Below are positions 16,683 through 24,942 of a stretch of 64,000 bases of DNA, one piece after another. The notes beneath the pieces are model-generated. The model was not told the origin of the DNA. It was given only the letters and a program-made list of their open reading frames with translations, and did not search any database. The DNA lies in assembly GCA_020848035.1 (NCBI GenBank), contig JADLAX010000095.1, positions 1 through 64,000 of the forward strand, in the 5' to 3' direction. Origin of the DNA: Anaerolineae bacterium (GTDB lineage Bacteria; Chloroflexota; Anaerolineae; Promineifilales; Promineifilaceae). A program made the position numbers and the translations under genes. The first letter of the stretch is position 1, and each line of letters opens with the position of its first letter.

Positions 16683-17968
16683 AACACCTCACTATCCTGG
16701 CCCTCGGCTCACGCGGCGACGTGTTTCCCAACGTGGTGTTGGGTGCGGCCTTACGGCAGGCGGGCTTCCGGGTGCGGGTGATTACTTTTGAAAATTTTGC
16801 GCCCCTGGTAAACCAATTTGGCCTCGATTTTGCCGCCGTGCCCGGCGACGCCGAAGCGCTGCTGGCCAGCGGCAGCGGGCTGGCGCTACTGGAATCGGGC
16901 CAAAATGTCCTCAAGCAGGTCCGGGCACTGCGGCAAACGTTCTGGAAGCTGACCGACGGCATCACCACGCTGCTGTCTCTGCCGCATCTCTGGCAAACCG
17001 ACGGCATCATTAACCAGCTGCCGGGCGGTTTGTACGGCCGTTCCCTCGCCGAAAAGCAGCAAATTCCGCTGATCAACGTGGCTGTCATCCCTATGCTGCG
17101 CACCAACACCTTCCCGATGGTCGCTTTTCCCAGCTGGCCCGCCTTTTTGCCCGGCTACAACGCCCTCACCTACCGGCTGGCGGAGCAGTTGGTCTGGTCT
17201 GGCTTTCGCCAATCGGTGAACCAGTGGCGGCAGAACGTGTTGGGGCTGGGCAAACGGCCGTTCCACGGCAGCTTCGCCGCACTCAGCCACACGCCTACCC
17301 TGCTGGGCTTCAGCCCGCACATCGTACCGCGCCCGGTGGATTGGCGACCAAATGTGCACTACACCGGCTATTGGCTGCCCGACGAACCCAACTGGACACC
17401 GCCAGACGCCCTCGTACACTTTCTGGCGGCTGGTCCGCCGCCTATCCTGGTCAGCTTTGGCAGCATGGCCGTGCGCAATCCGCAGCGGCTGACGGCGCTG
17501 GTTGTGCGGGCAGCGCAGCTGGCCGGGCAGCGCCTCATCCTGCAAAGCGGCTGGGCGCGCCTGGGGCAAGCGCGCCTGGGGCAGGCGGGCCTGGGGCAGC
17601 CAGATCTGCCATCAACCGTTTTTGCCCTGGATTATGCGCCGTACCGCTGGCTGTTCCCCCGGCTGGCGGCGGTAGTTCACCACGGCGGCTCCGGCACAAC
17701 CAGCTTTGGCTTTTGGGCGGGCATCCCCGCCATCCTCACCCCGTTTTTGTTTGACCAGTTCTATTGGGGCCAGCGCATTCAGGCACTGGGCGTCGGCCCA
17801 GCGCCCATCCCGCAAAAGTCACTCACGGCCGAAAAGCTGGCGGCGGCCATCGTTACGGCCGTTACCAACCAACCGATGCGCCAAAAAGCGGCCGTCCTCG
17901 GCGAAAAAATCCGGCAGGAAGATGGGGTGGCAACGGCCGTTCGCCTCATCCAGCAAATCGTAGGCTAA
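16679..17968 (+). CDS. GT1/GT28-type glycosyltransferase
   Basis: The 429-residue protein has an N-terminal Rossmann half (ILALGSRGDVFPNVVLG) of the GT28 type. The C-terminal half carries VVHHGGSGTTSFGFWAGIP, the nucleotide-sugar binding motif of sterol and macrolide glucosyltransferases. Length fits the family. An in-frame triplication of 15 bp near 17555-17599 adds RLGQA-type repeats. The acceptor is unknown; a lipid or secondary metabolite is likely by family. It is coupled to the upstream kinase gene. Confidence 0.85.
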   Translation: MKHLTILALGSRGDVFPNVVLGAALRQAGFRVRVITFENFAPLVNQFGLDFAAVPGDAEALLASGSGLALLESGQNVLKQVRALRQTFWKLTDGITTLLSLPHLWQTDGIINQLPGGLYGRSLAEKQQIPLINVAVIPMLRTNTFPMVAFPSWPAFLPGYNALTYRLAEQLVWSGFRQSVNQWRQNVLGLGKRPFHGSFAALSHTPTLLGFSPHIVPRPVDWRPNVHYTGYWLPDEPNWTPPDALVHFLAAGPPPILVSFGSMAVRNPQRLTALVVRAAQLAGQRLILQSGWARLGQARLGQAGLGQPDLPSTVFALDYAPYRWLFPRLAAVVHHGGSGTTSFGFWAGIPAILTPFLFDQFYWGQRIQALGVGPAPIPQKSLTAEKLAAAIVTAVTNQPMRQKAAVLGEKIRQEDGVATAVRLIQQIVG

Positions 17969-18000
17969 CGTGCCACTGGACCCAAGACTCATTTCCCCGC

Positions 18001-18051
18001 TTGACAAAGTGTAATTTACACACTATCATGGCTTCGTGTGATTTTTACACG
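18001..18051 (+). promoter_or_regulatory. Promoter with two operator-like inverted repeats
   Basis: A sigma-70-type promoter reads TTGACA (18001-18006), 17-bp spacer, TATCAT (18024-18029). The spacer holds the palindrome GTGTAATTTACAC (18009-18021). A related repeat GTGTGATTTTTACAC lies at 18036-18050, just past the likely start site. Both fit GTGTrATTT...ACAC, so a dimeric repressor could bind both. The promoter serves the PP2C/kinase pair. Confidence 0.6.
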
Positions 18052-18096
18052 ATTATCCAAACATTAAACACCAGCAAATTGGCGCAGAATTCATCC

Positions 18097-18146
18097 AGAT
18101 CTTTTCCGCGTTCATCCGCGCAATTCGCGGCCAATTTTCAAAGGAC
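18097..18146 (-). repeat. Mosaic intergenic repeat, partial copy
   Basis: The stretch with ccgcgttcatccgcgcaat and cgcggccaattttcaaagg is the reverse complement of the block at about 40530-40570. It forms the immediate leader of the PP2C gene and supplies its ribosome-binding site region. Confidence 0.6.
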
Positions 18147-18151
18147 CCTCA

Positions 18152-18955
18152 ATGATCAGCCACGCCACCGTTTTGGGCCGCGCCCACCGCCTGATGCAGC
18201 ACAACGGCCAGGATTTTGCGACCGCCGCCACCCCCGCCCCCGACCTCGCCATCGGCCTGGTGTGTGATGGCTGCGGCAGTAAATTTGGGGGCAACGGCAA
18301 CCTGCGAGCAGGCACCGCACCATCGCACAACGAAGTTGGGGCCAACCTGCTGGGCCAGTTTGCTCTCGACTTCCTGAGTCAAAAATTGGCGACTTCACCC
18401 GCCCCACTCGGCCCGGAAACGCTGGAAAGCGTGTTGGCCGATTTGCACCTGGCCGCGTTGACCTTTTTGCACCACCTCACGGCCCATTTTTCCGAAGCAG
18501 CTCGCCGCGAATTTGTGGCCACCCGCTTGCTGGCGACCCTGGTGGGGTTTGTGCGGACGGCGGAAACGGCCGTCTTCTTCTGGCAAGGCGATGGCTTCCT
18601 GGTGACCAACGGGGCGGTTTGCCCGCTCAACAGCCACAACCAGCCCAACTACCTGGCCTACCAGCTGCTCCAGCCCAATCCCACTCAAACCAACTTCCAA
18701 CTCGCCTTTGTCCCCCAACCCGATCAGCTGCGCTGGCTCGCCGTAGCCACCGACGGCTGGTCAACGCCATTGCTTGAGCAGCTCGATGAACCACGTTCGG
18801 CGTTGACCTTGCAGCGCTGGCTCAACGTCCAATCCCAGCAGCGCGGCCAGTTCGACGACGATGGCGCAGTGGCCATCTGGCACAATGAGGAGATTGGAGA
18901 TCAGAGATTAGAAGACGAATCTCCAATTCTCCGATCTCTAATCTCCCAAAAATGA
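18152..18955 (+). CDS. PP2C-like protein phosphatase
   Basis: The 267-residue protein has the metal-binding VCDGCGS motif (about 36-42), which replaces the DGMGG of classical PP2C. It also has the closing acidic motif DDDGAVAIW (about 232-240), and its core length fits a compact PP2C_2 domain. It would remove phosphate from Ser/Thr residues. Its stop overlaps the start of the kinase-like gene (ATGA), so kinase and phosphatase are co-translated. The last roughly 22 residues are encoded by an intergenic-type repeat (18893-18950) and look like a recent addition. Confidence 0.75.
   Translation: MISHATVLGRAHRLMQHNGQDFATAATPAPDLAIGLVCDGCGSKFGGNGNLRAGTAPSHNEVGANLLGQFALDFLSQKLATSPAPLGPETLESVLADLHLAALTFLHHLTAHFSEAARREFVATRLLATLVGFVRTAETAVFFWQGDGFLVTNGAVCPLNSHNQPNYLAYQLLQPNPTQTNFQLAFVPQPDQLRWLAVATDGWSTPLLEQLDEPRSALTLQRWLNVQSQQRGQFDDDGAVAIWHNEEIGDQRLEDESPILRSLISQK
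18893..18950. repeat. Inverted repeat (ggagattagagatt type) read through as the PP2C tail
   Basis: Units ggagattgg, agatcagagatt and their complements aatctcc, gatctctaatctcc form a hairpin. The repeat lies inside the end of the PP2C coding frame. A sister array at 49415-49468 is fully intergenic. Confidence 0.7.
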
Positions 18956-20751
18956 AACACACCATCTACATCCAAAACCAACGATACCAGCTCGATGCGG
19001 CCGACCTCATCCAGTCCGGCGGCGAGGGCATGGTGTTTGGGCTGGGCAGTACGGCCGTTAAACTCTACCACCAGCCCACGCCCACCCAGGCCGACAAGCT
19101 GCGCCACTGGCTGGCCCAGCGCTGGCCACTGCCCAACGACGTTCTAGCTCCCTGCGCCCCGGTCCACGACAAAAAAGGGCAGCTCATTGGTCTGCAAATG
19201 CCGCGCCTCCCCGCCGCCGCCCAGCCGTTCAAACAGCTTGGCCTACCCGGCTTCTGGCCGCAGCACAACCTGACCACCCGGCAAATTGTGCCCCTGCTCC
19301 AGCAGCTGCACCAGACGTTGAGCCGTTTGCACCAGCTGCAAATCGTGGTTGGTGATCTGAACGAGACCAACATTTTTTTCGTCCCGCAAAGCAGCCAATC
19401 GTTCTGGATCGATGTGGACAGCTACCAGTTTGGCCCCTACCCCTGCCCGGTGGCCATGCCCGCCTTCCTCGACCCGACGCTCTACCACGTGACGAACTTT
19501 GGCACACGGCCGTATTTCACCCCCCTCACCGACTGGTACGCCTTTACCGTGCTGCTGGTAAAAAGCCTGCTCCAGGTGCATCCCTACGGCGGCGTGCACC
19601 GGCAGCACAAATCGCTCCAGGCCCGCGCCACGGCCGGGGTCTCCATTTTGGATGGCAGCGTCACCTACCCACCCCGCGCCCGCCCGCCCGAAACGCTGTC
19701 CGATGACCTGCTGCACCATCTGCACCGCACGTTTGACCAGGGTGAACGACGGCCGTTTCCCATCCACCTCCTCCAGCAATACGCCCAAACCCTGCGCACC
19801 TGCCCCCACTGTGGCCTCGATTTTCCGTCCAACCGGCGCGGCTGCCCCGCGTGCAGCCATCCCACACCATTGCCAAACCTGCCCACCAGCAGGACGGGTC
19901 TGCGTACGCTGCTCCGGGTCGATGGCTTTATCGAAGCGGTGTTTTGGCAGCCCAACGGCCGTCTGCTCATCATCACCCGGCACGGCGAGCAGGTACGGTT
20001 AATCCGCGCCGGCATCGGCGGCAAGCTCAGCGAGACCGTGCTGTTCAGCGGCGCGCCGGGCTACCGCTTTGGTGCCTTCACCCAGGCCAACGGGCACGAC
20101 TTCCTGGTGGTCAATCCGCCGCACCGCCCCCAGCTGCTGCTGCTAGACATTCACGCCGCCCAGCCGCAGCAGGTGACGCTGCTGGAGACGGCGTTGTTTA
20201 AGAATTCGGCCGTTTTTGCCACCACCCCCCACCATCTTTTCCGCATCAGCGGCGGCTGGATCCTGCGCGGCACGGTGCAAAACGGCAGCTACCTGGAGGA
20301 AGCGGTTGGTACCGCCCACCAGGCGCAAACGCAGCTGTTTGGCTGCCCGTTCAGCAACAGCGTGGCCGGTTTGCACCGCATCTTTGCCGAGCACCAATTT
20401 TTTGCCCTGGGGGCCGACGGCACGGAACGGCCGCTGCCCTTCGTTCGTCCGCCGCACAGCCGCATCACCGAGGCGGCGGTTGTTTTTACTCCGCAGCAGG
20501 TGGCGGTGGTGGCTGAGCTGGCGGGCAACGGCCGTACGGCTACCCACGTCCAGACCTTCAACCAGCAGGGGCAGTGGCAGCAAAGCTGGGAATTGGGCGA
20601 CGAGGCGTGGGAAACGGCCGTTTACCAATTTCCCTTCCTACAAAAACCCAGCCCACCGCCGCTGGAGCCAGGCGACCGGCTGCATTTCCACCCGGCAGGC
20701 TGGCTCATCCAGCAGCCGCAGCAGCTAAAATTTCTGCCTTATAAAGCGTGA
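18952..20751 (+). CDS. Protein-kinase-like protein with zinc ribbon and C-terminal propeller
   Basis: The 599-residue protein has a glycine-rich loop SGGEGMVFG (about 22-30), a Lys in AVKLY, a catalytic loop VGDLNETNIFF (about 134-144; HRD is replaced by VGD) and IDVDSYQF in the DFG position. These are the hallmarks of the divergent kinases that accompany PP2C proteins. A CPHC...CPAC zinc ribbon follows at about 284-303. The remaining 290 residues look like a beta-propeller. I infer a Ser/Thr kinase counteracted by the PP2C encoded just before it. There is no TerY-like vWA protein next to them. Confidence 0.7.
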   Translation: MKHTIYIQNQRYQLDAADLIQSGGEGMVFGLGSTAVKLYHQPTPTQADKLRHWLAQRWPLPNDVLAPCAPVHDKKGQLIGLQMPRLPAAAQPFKQLGLPGFWPQHNLTTRQIVPLLQQLHQTLSRLHQLQIVVGDLNETNIFFVPQSSQSFWIDVDSYQFGPYPCPVAMPAFLDPTLYHVTNFGTRPYFTPLTDWYAFTVLLVKSLLQVHPYGGVHRQHKSLQARATAGVSILDGSVTYPPRARPPETLSDDLLHHLHRTFDQGERRPFPIHLLQQYAQTLRTCPHCGLDFPSNRRGCPACSHPTPLPNLPTSRTGLRTLLRVDGFIEAVFWQPNGRLLIITRHGEQVRLIRAGIGGKLSETVLFSGAPGYRFGAFTQANGHDFLVVNPPHRPQLLLLDIHAAQPQQVTLLETALFKNSAVFATTPHHLFRISGGWILRGTVQNGSYLEEAVGTAHQAQTQLFGCPFSNSVAGLHRIFAEHQFFALGADGTERPLPFVRPPHSRITEAAVVFTPQQVAVVAELAGNGRTATHVQTFNQQGQWQQSWELGDEAWETAVYQFPFLQKPSPPPLEPGDRLHFHPAGWLIQQPQQLKFLPYKA

Positions 20752-20821
20752 AGCTGCTCTGCTCACGGTTCACGTTTCACACATTCCCGGAGCGCCCCAT
20801 CTTCACTCCCGTTTTTGATGT

Positions 20822-20827
20822 TATAAT
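20822..20827 (+). promoter_or_regulatory. Probable -10 box for the cyclophilin gene
   Basis: A perfect TATAAT lies 60 bp before the ATG at 20888. No good -35 hexamer is seen at the right distance. The gene has an AGGAG site at 20876-20880. Confidence 0.4.
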
Positions 20828-20887
20828 CGTGGCTGCAAACCCAGCGGCGGCTCGCGCCGCACTCATCTTTTTTTAGGAGAATGTTTT

Positions 20888-21370
20888 ATGGCTAAACAAT
20901 GGCAATCCCCGCCAGCACTACAAATTGACCTGCGCAAAAAATACACCGCCACCATGTCAACCACCAAGGGCGACATTGAACTGGAGCTGTTCGCCGAGCA
21001 CGCCCCCGTGACCGTAAACAACTTTGTTTTTCTTTCACGCGAAGGGTACTACGACGCCGTGGCCTTTCACCGCGTCATTGCCAACTTTGTTATCCAGGGT
21101 GGCGATCCCACCGGCACGGGCGGCGGCGGCCCGGGCTACACCTTCAAAGACGAATTTGTGGGCAACCCGCACAAACACGGCACCGGCTACCTGTCGATGG
21201 CCAATCGCGGTCCCGGCACCAACGGGTCCCAATTTTTCATCACCCACTCGCCACAGCCGCATTTAGACGGCCGTCACACCGTCTTTGGCAAAGTCACCAG
21301 CGGCATGGATGTGGTCAACAGCATTCGCCAGGGTGACAAAATGAACAGCGTCACCATTCACGAAGCGTAA
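20888..21370 (+). CDS. ppiB: Peptidyl-prolyl cis-trans isomerase, cyclophilin type
   Basis: The 160-residue protein carries the cyclophilin core: FHRVIANFVIQGGDPTGTG (about 59-77), FKDEF, SMANRGPGTNGSQFFIT and LDGRHTVFGKV. Active-site Arg (FHRV) and Phe/Gln (SQFFI) are present. It lacks a signal peptide, so it is probably cytoplasmic and catalyses proline isomerisation during folding. It is a single-gene unit with its own -10 box and terminator. Confidence 0.95.
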   Translation: MAKQWQSPPALQIDLRKKYTATMSTTKGDIELELFAEHAPVTVNNFVFLSREGYYDAVAFHRVIANFVIQGGDPTGTGGGGPGYTFKDEFVGNPHKHGTGYLSMANRGPGTNGSQFFITHSPQPHLDGRHTVFGKVTSGMDVVNSIRQGDKMNSVTIHEA

Positions 21371-21393
21371 ACCAATCCCCACCACCCAGGATC

Positions 21394-21430
21394 AAAAAAG
21401 GCCGGAGGAATCCTCCGGCCTTCTCGTTTT
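21394..21430 (+). terminator. Rho-independent terminator after ppiB
   Basis: Arms aaggccggagga (21398-21409) and tcctccggcctt (21411-21422) pair perfectly. They are flanked by an A run before and ctcgttttt after, so it could work on both strands, but only the plus strand has a gene ending here. Confidence 0.85.
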
Positions 21431-21491
21431 TCATCGCGCAAAGAGTCTTAATCAAAATCGCTAGACTCCTTGTGACCTCCGTGGCTAATGC

Positions 21492-22307
21492 CTACTTCGG
21501 CAGAATGCGTACCTTACGCCGTTTGCCTTCACCGGAACTTTGCGTGTACACCTCGTTGTTATCGCGCAGCGTCATGTGAATGATGCGCCGCTCGTGCGGC
21601 GGCATCGGCTCCAGGCTCACCGGGCTGCGCCGGGTGACAACCTTCTTGGCCATGCGCTCCGCCAGGCGGGCCAGCGCCTGCTGCCGCCGCCGACGGTACC
21701 CTTCCACGTCCACCACAAACGAGGCGCGCCGCTGGATCTGGTTACCTACCATCAGCCGCGTCAGGTATTGGATAGCGTTGAGCGTTTCCCCGCGCGGGCC
21801 AATCAAAACACCCAGATCCTCGCCTTCAATGTCAATGACGTTCACCCGTCGTCCGGTGAGATCATCTGGATCAGACACGGACACGGCCAGCTCAGCCTGC
21901 ACATCCATTTTGGCCAGCAGGGCAGCGATCATCTCCAGGGCCTTCTCTTTTTCTTCGGGATCGGCGTCGATGAGTTCGGCATCACGGCCGTTGGTGCGGG
22001 GAGGTACGGCCGTTTCCCGCTTCGGTGCTGGTTTGGGCGTTGGTTTGGCGGTGGGAACGGCCGTTTGCGGCGGCCGGACCACAAGTGCCGGTGCTGGCTT
22101 GGGTGCTGCTGGCGGCGCTGGCGGCGCAGACAAGGCCGTCAGGCGCACCACGGCGTCCCGGCTGCCAATCCCCAACAACCCACGACTCCCCTCATCCACC
22201 ACATCAATAATCACGTCCGAACGGCTAAGCCCTAATTTTTGCAGCCCGGCTTCAATAGCCTTCTCAACATCCGACCCCCGAGCTTCAATCTCGCGTTTGT
22301 TAGTCAT
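21492..22307 (-). CDS. khpB: Jag/KhpB RNA-binding protein
   Basis: The start is set at the ATG at 22307 behind AAAGGGG; a longer frame adds nine weakly supported residues. The 271-residue protein has an N-terminal Jag domain (EIEARGSDVEKAIEAGLQ), a Pro/Ala-rich linker (about 70-120), a KH domain (GEDLGVLIGPRGETLNAIQ, about 172-190) and a C-terminal R3H domain ending in LEPMPPHERRIIHMTL. It is known to bind RNA and to affect cell elongation. It lies just after yidC, the usual place. Confidence 0.92.
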   Translation of the reverse strand: MTNKREIEARGSDVEKAIEAGLQKLGLSRSDVIIDVVDEGSRGLLGIGSRDAVVRLTALSAPPAPPAAPKPAPALVVRPPQTAVPTAKPTPKPAPKRETAVPPRTNGRDAELIDADPEEKEKALEMIAALLAKMDVQAELAVSVSDPDDLTGRRVNVIDIEGEDLGVLIGPRGETLNAIQYLTRLMVGNQIQRRASFVVDVEGYRRRRQQALARLAERMAKKVVTRRSPVSLEPMPPHERRIIHMTLRDNNEVYTQSSGEGKRRKVRILPK

Positions 22308-22376
22308 AGGTACCCCTTTATCCTTGCTAAACACACCTGGCAGCCAAAAGCAGTGAGCTGCCGGGCCGGGCGCAGC

Positions 22377-23312
22377 TTACCGTTTAGCCGAGCGGCGTTT
22401 CCGCTTCGACTGTTCCTGGCTGCGGCTGCTGCCCTGTGTAGCTTTGCTCTGATTCTCTATTATTGTTGGTGTGGGTTCAGGTTCCGGCACGTCGGCCCCG
22501 GCCGCAATCCCATCACCATTTAGCCCCATCGCCTTCCGCTCTTTGGCCAGAGCCATCGCCTCTTTCTCCGCTTCCATGACCCGGCGGGTGTACAACCCCT
22601 GCACAATACCGATCACATTAGACAAAATGAAATAGATCGACAAGCCAGATTGGAACGACAGCGAAAAGAAGCCAAACATAATTGGCATCGTGTACTGCAT
22701 CGACTGGGTCATTGCGGCCGTTGGATCGTCCGACTGCTCTTTGCCACCCTTCTTGTTTTTGCTGGCATCATCCTTTTTGGGTGCCGAGGGCGATGTGAAC
22801 TTGGTCTGCACAAACATCGTCACAAAAACCAGGATGGGCAGAATGTACAGCGGGTCCGGCTGGCCCAGGTTCAGCCAAAGGAAATTGCTTTCAATCGGCA
22901 GCAGGTTGGTCAGGTCAATCCCGGCGTACACCCGCTGCGTCAGTTCAAACAACGTTTGTGGCGTAGAACCCAAAACCAGGCGCAAAACCTGGAACAGACC
23001 AAACAAAATCGGCATCGTCGCCAGCAAAGGCAAACAGCCGCTCAGGCTTTCCGCTGGGTTGTAGCCAACCTTTTGGAACTCTTCCTGCATTTTTTGCGGG
23101 TTGTCTTTGTACTTCTGCTGGATGGCCCGAATTTGTGGCTGCATCTCCTGGGTTTTTACCATACTGCGCTGCTGCTTCAGGTTCAACGGTAGCATTAAAA
23201 CGCGGGTAAAAATGGTAAAAACAGTCAGGGCCAGGATGAAGTTATTGCCTAAAACATCATACAGCCACAGCAGGGCGTTGGTAATCGGGTTGATGATTAA
23301 TAAATCCCACAT
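22377..23312 (-). CDS. yidC: Membrane protein insertase YidC/Oxa1
   Basis: The 311-residue protein is the short type without a large periplasmic domain. It has a first membrane segment around residue 25-45, then a conserved coiled cytoplasmic loop (QPQIRAIQQKYKDNPQKMQ), then SGCLPLLATMPILFGLF and two further C-terminal membrane segments. The stretch KKDDASKNKKGGKEQSDD is an unusually charged loop before the fourth segment. A basic tail (SKRKRRSAKR) probably contacts ribosomes. YidC inserts and folds inner-membrane proteins. It sits in the conserved rpmH-rnpA-yidD-yidC-jag block. Confidence 0.93.
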   Translation of the reverse strand: MWDLLIINPITNALLWLYDVLGNNFILALTVFTIFTRVLMLPLNLKQQRSMVKTQEMQPQIRAIQQKYKDNPQKMQEEFQKVGYNPAESLSGCLPLLATMPILFGLFQVLRLVLGSTPQTLFELTQRVYAGIDLTNLLPIESNFLWLNLGQPDPLYILPILVFVTMFVQTKFTSPSAPKKDDASKNKKGGKEQSDDPTAAMTQSMQYTMPIMFGFFSLSFQSGLSIYFILSNVIGIVQGLYTRRVMEAEKEAMALAKERKAMGLNGDGIAAGADVPEPEPTPTIIENQSKATQGSSRSQEQSKRKRRSAKR

Positions 23313-23404
23313 AAGGTGATTAAGTCCTGTTTAAAGCGAGGGGCGGCGGCTGCCGGACCCTGTCGCTGCCAATATTCGATGCTTGCGACCGGGAGCTGCC
23401 GCAT

Positions 23405-24664
23405 TTACGGCTGTGGCGGCAGGTAGCTCCACTCCAGATCGCCCGTCTCCAGTTCATACGCCTGCAAAATTGCCGCTTCACTTTGTATGGCCACCACAAT
23501 GACATTGCCCACAACAGCGGGCGTCGAGAACAGCGGCACAGGAGTTGTCGCTTGCCACAACTCCTCACCGCTGGCGGCATCCAAAGCCACCAGCAGCCCT
23601 TCTTCGCTTTGTTCGTTGCCTAAGGAAGCCACGTACACCACACCATCATGCACAACCGGGCTGGCCTGAATGGCACCCTTGATCTGCGCAGGCGGGTTTT
23701 GGGTAGCCCCAGCAACAACATTCATGGCATGCACGCCACTCTGCCACAAAACCTCGCCGCTGACGGCATCCACGGCAAAAACGTTGCCACTGCTGTCGCC
23801 AAAGTACAGCGTGCCGTCAGCCAAAGCCGGAGCGCTCCACACCCAATCAGTTGCCGCAACAGACCAGACTTCTTCCCCGGTTGCCACATCCAGGGCATGG
23901 ACTGCACGGTCATAGCTGGCGGCATAGACCAGATTCTCGTCAGGGTTTACCACCGGCTGCGCCGACATGGCACCGCTCAGCTCCACGGCCCACTTTTCGC
24001 TGCCATCAGCTGCATTCACAGCATAGAGGTGGCGATCCATCGACGCAACAAACACGGTGCCATCATAGAAGGTGGGCTGGGCCCAGATGGAAAAGTCGGC
24101 ATTAAAGCGCCACAACTCGTCCCCAGATTCGGCATCTAGAGCCAGCAGTTGGTTATCAGCGGTGGCCACATAGGCCACGCCGTCTACCTGCAACGGAGCC
24201 GCTACAATGCGGTCTTTGGCCAGATCGTTACGGGCCCACTCGGTTTGCACCGTATTGCCCGTCACGTCCAGCGCATAAATCGAAACCACAGTCTGCGGGG
24301 AGAAGAGGCCTTGGGCTGCGCCATAATCACCAACGACGACACGGCCGTTTGCCACGGAAGGTGGTGCATAAAAGAACAATGCAGCATTTTCTGGCCGGAA
24401 ATTCCAGAGCAACTCCTGCGAGGAGGCTTCCAGGCCCAAGACGCCTTGACCGTAGGCCACATAAAGATTTTCACCATCGGTTGACAGGCCAGACCAATTT
24501 TGCGCCGTAGCCGCCCCGGCACAGGAGGTTAAACCAAGTGTGGCCAGGAGTAGTACAAATAAAAGGAGCCGGGATAACGGCCGTTTTGCCTTGAACAAAG
24601 AATGCCTCCGCAAAAGCAATGCCAATGATTGCTGTGAAATCAATAAATTAGGGTACCGGATCAT
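23405..24664 (-). CDS. PQQ-type beta-propeller lipoprotein between yidD and yidC
   Basis: The 419-residue protein has a lipoprotein signal ending in LGLTSC, then about seven repeats of the form DAESGDELWRF, DVATGEEVWSV, DAVSGEVLWQS and DAASGEELWQA. These are tryptophan-docking blades of the PQQ_2/BamB-like propeller. BamB helps outer-membrane protein insertion in Gram-negatives, so a role at the membrane insertion site is tempting but unproven. The first 16 bp overlap the end of yidD, so the gene is truly inside the operon. I do not know it as a standard member of this block. Confidence 0.8.
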   Translation of the reverse strand: MIRYPNLLISQQSLALLLRRHSLFKAKRPLSRLLLFVLLLATLGLTSCAGAATAQNWSGLSTDGENLYVAYGQGVLGLEASSQELLWNFRPENAALFFYAPPSVANGRVVVGDYGAAQGLFSPQTVVSIYALDVTGNTVQTEWARNDLAKDRIVAAPLQVDGVAYVATADNQLLALDAESGDELWRFNADFSIWAQPTFYDGTVFVASMDRHLYAVNAADGSEKWAVELSGAMSAQPVVNPDENLVYAASYDRAVHALDVATGEEVWSVAATDWVWSAPALADGTLYFGDSSGNVFAVDAVSGEVLWQSGVHAMNVVAGATQNPPAQIKGAIQASPVVHDGVVYVASLGNEQSEEGLLVALDAASGEELWQATTPVPLFSTPAVVGNVIVVAIQSEAAILQAYELETGDLEWSYLPPQP

Positions 24665-24857
24665 ACCCGCCCGGATTAAACGGATGACACCGGCTGATGC
24701 GCTTCACGGCCAGCCAGCCGCCTTTCATAAATCCGTATTTTTCAATAGCTTCGTAGCCGTAATGCGAGCAGGTGGGGTAAAAACGACAGCTCGGCGGGGT
24801 AACCCGAGAAATAGTTCGTTGGTACAAACGAATGATAAATAGAGCAATTTTCTTCAT
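24648..24857 (-). CDS. yidD: Membrane protein insertion efficiency factor YidD
   Basis: The 69-residue protein (start at 24857; six more codons are possible upstream) contains IRLYQRTIS, PPSCRFYPTCSHYGYEAIEKYG and HPFNPGGYDPVP, which are the conserved YidD motifs with three Cys. It helps YidC insert membrane proteins. It follows rnpA and overlaps the propeller lipoprotein gene. Confidence 0.92.
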   Translation of the reverse strand: MKKIALFIIRLYQRTISRVTPPSCRFYPTCSHYGYEAIEKYGFMKGGWLAVKRISRCHPFNPGGYDPVP

Positions 24858-24942
24858 GCCCACATCATACATCATCTGAAAAAATTTGTATTAGATTTGC
24901 ACTAATTTTTTCAGCTTACCGTTGTCACCGCAAAACAAACCC

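Noticed and set aside
21540..22356. Two long plus-strand frames across the jag gene
   Set aside because: They are antisense to a clear KH/R3H protein and low in complexity (Ala, Arg, Gly).
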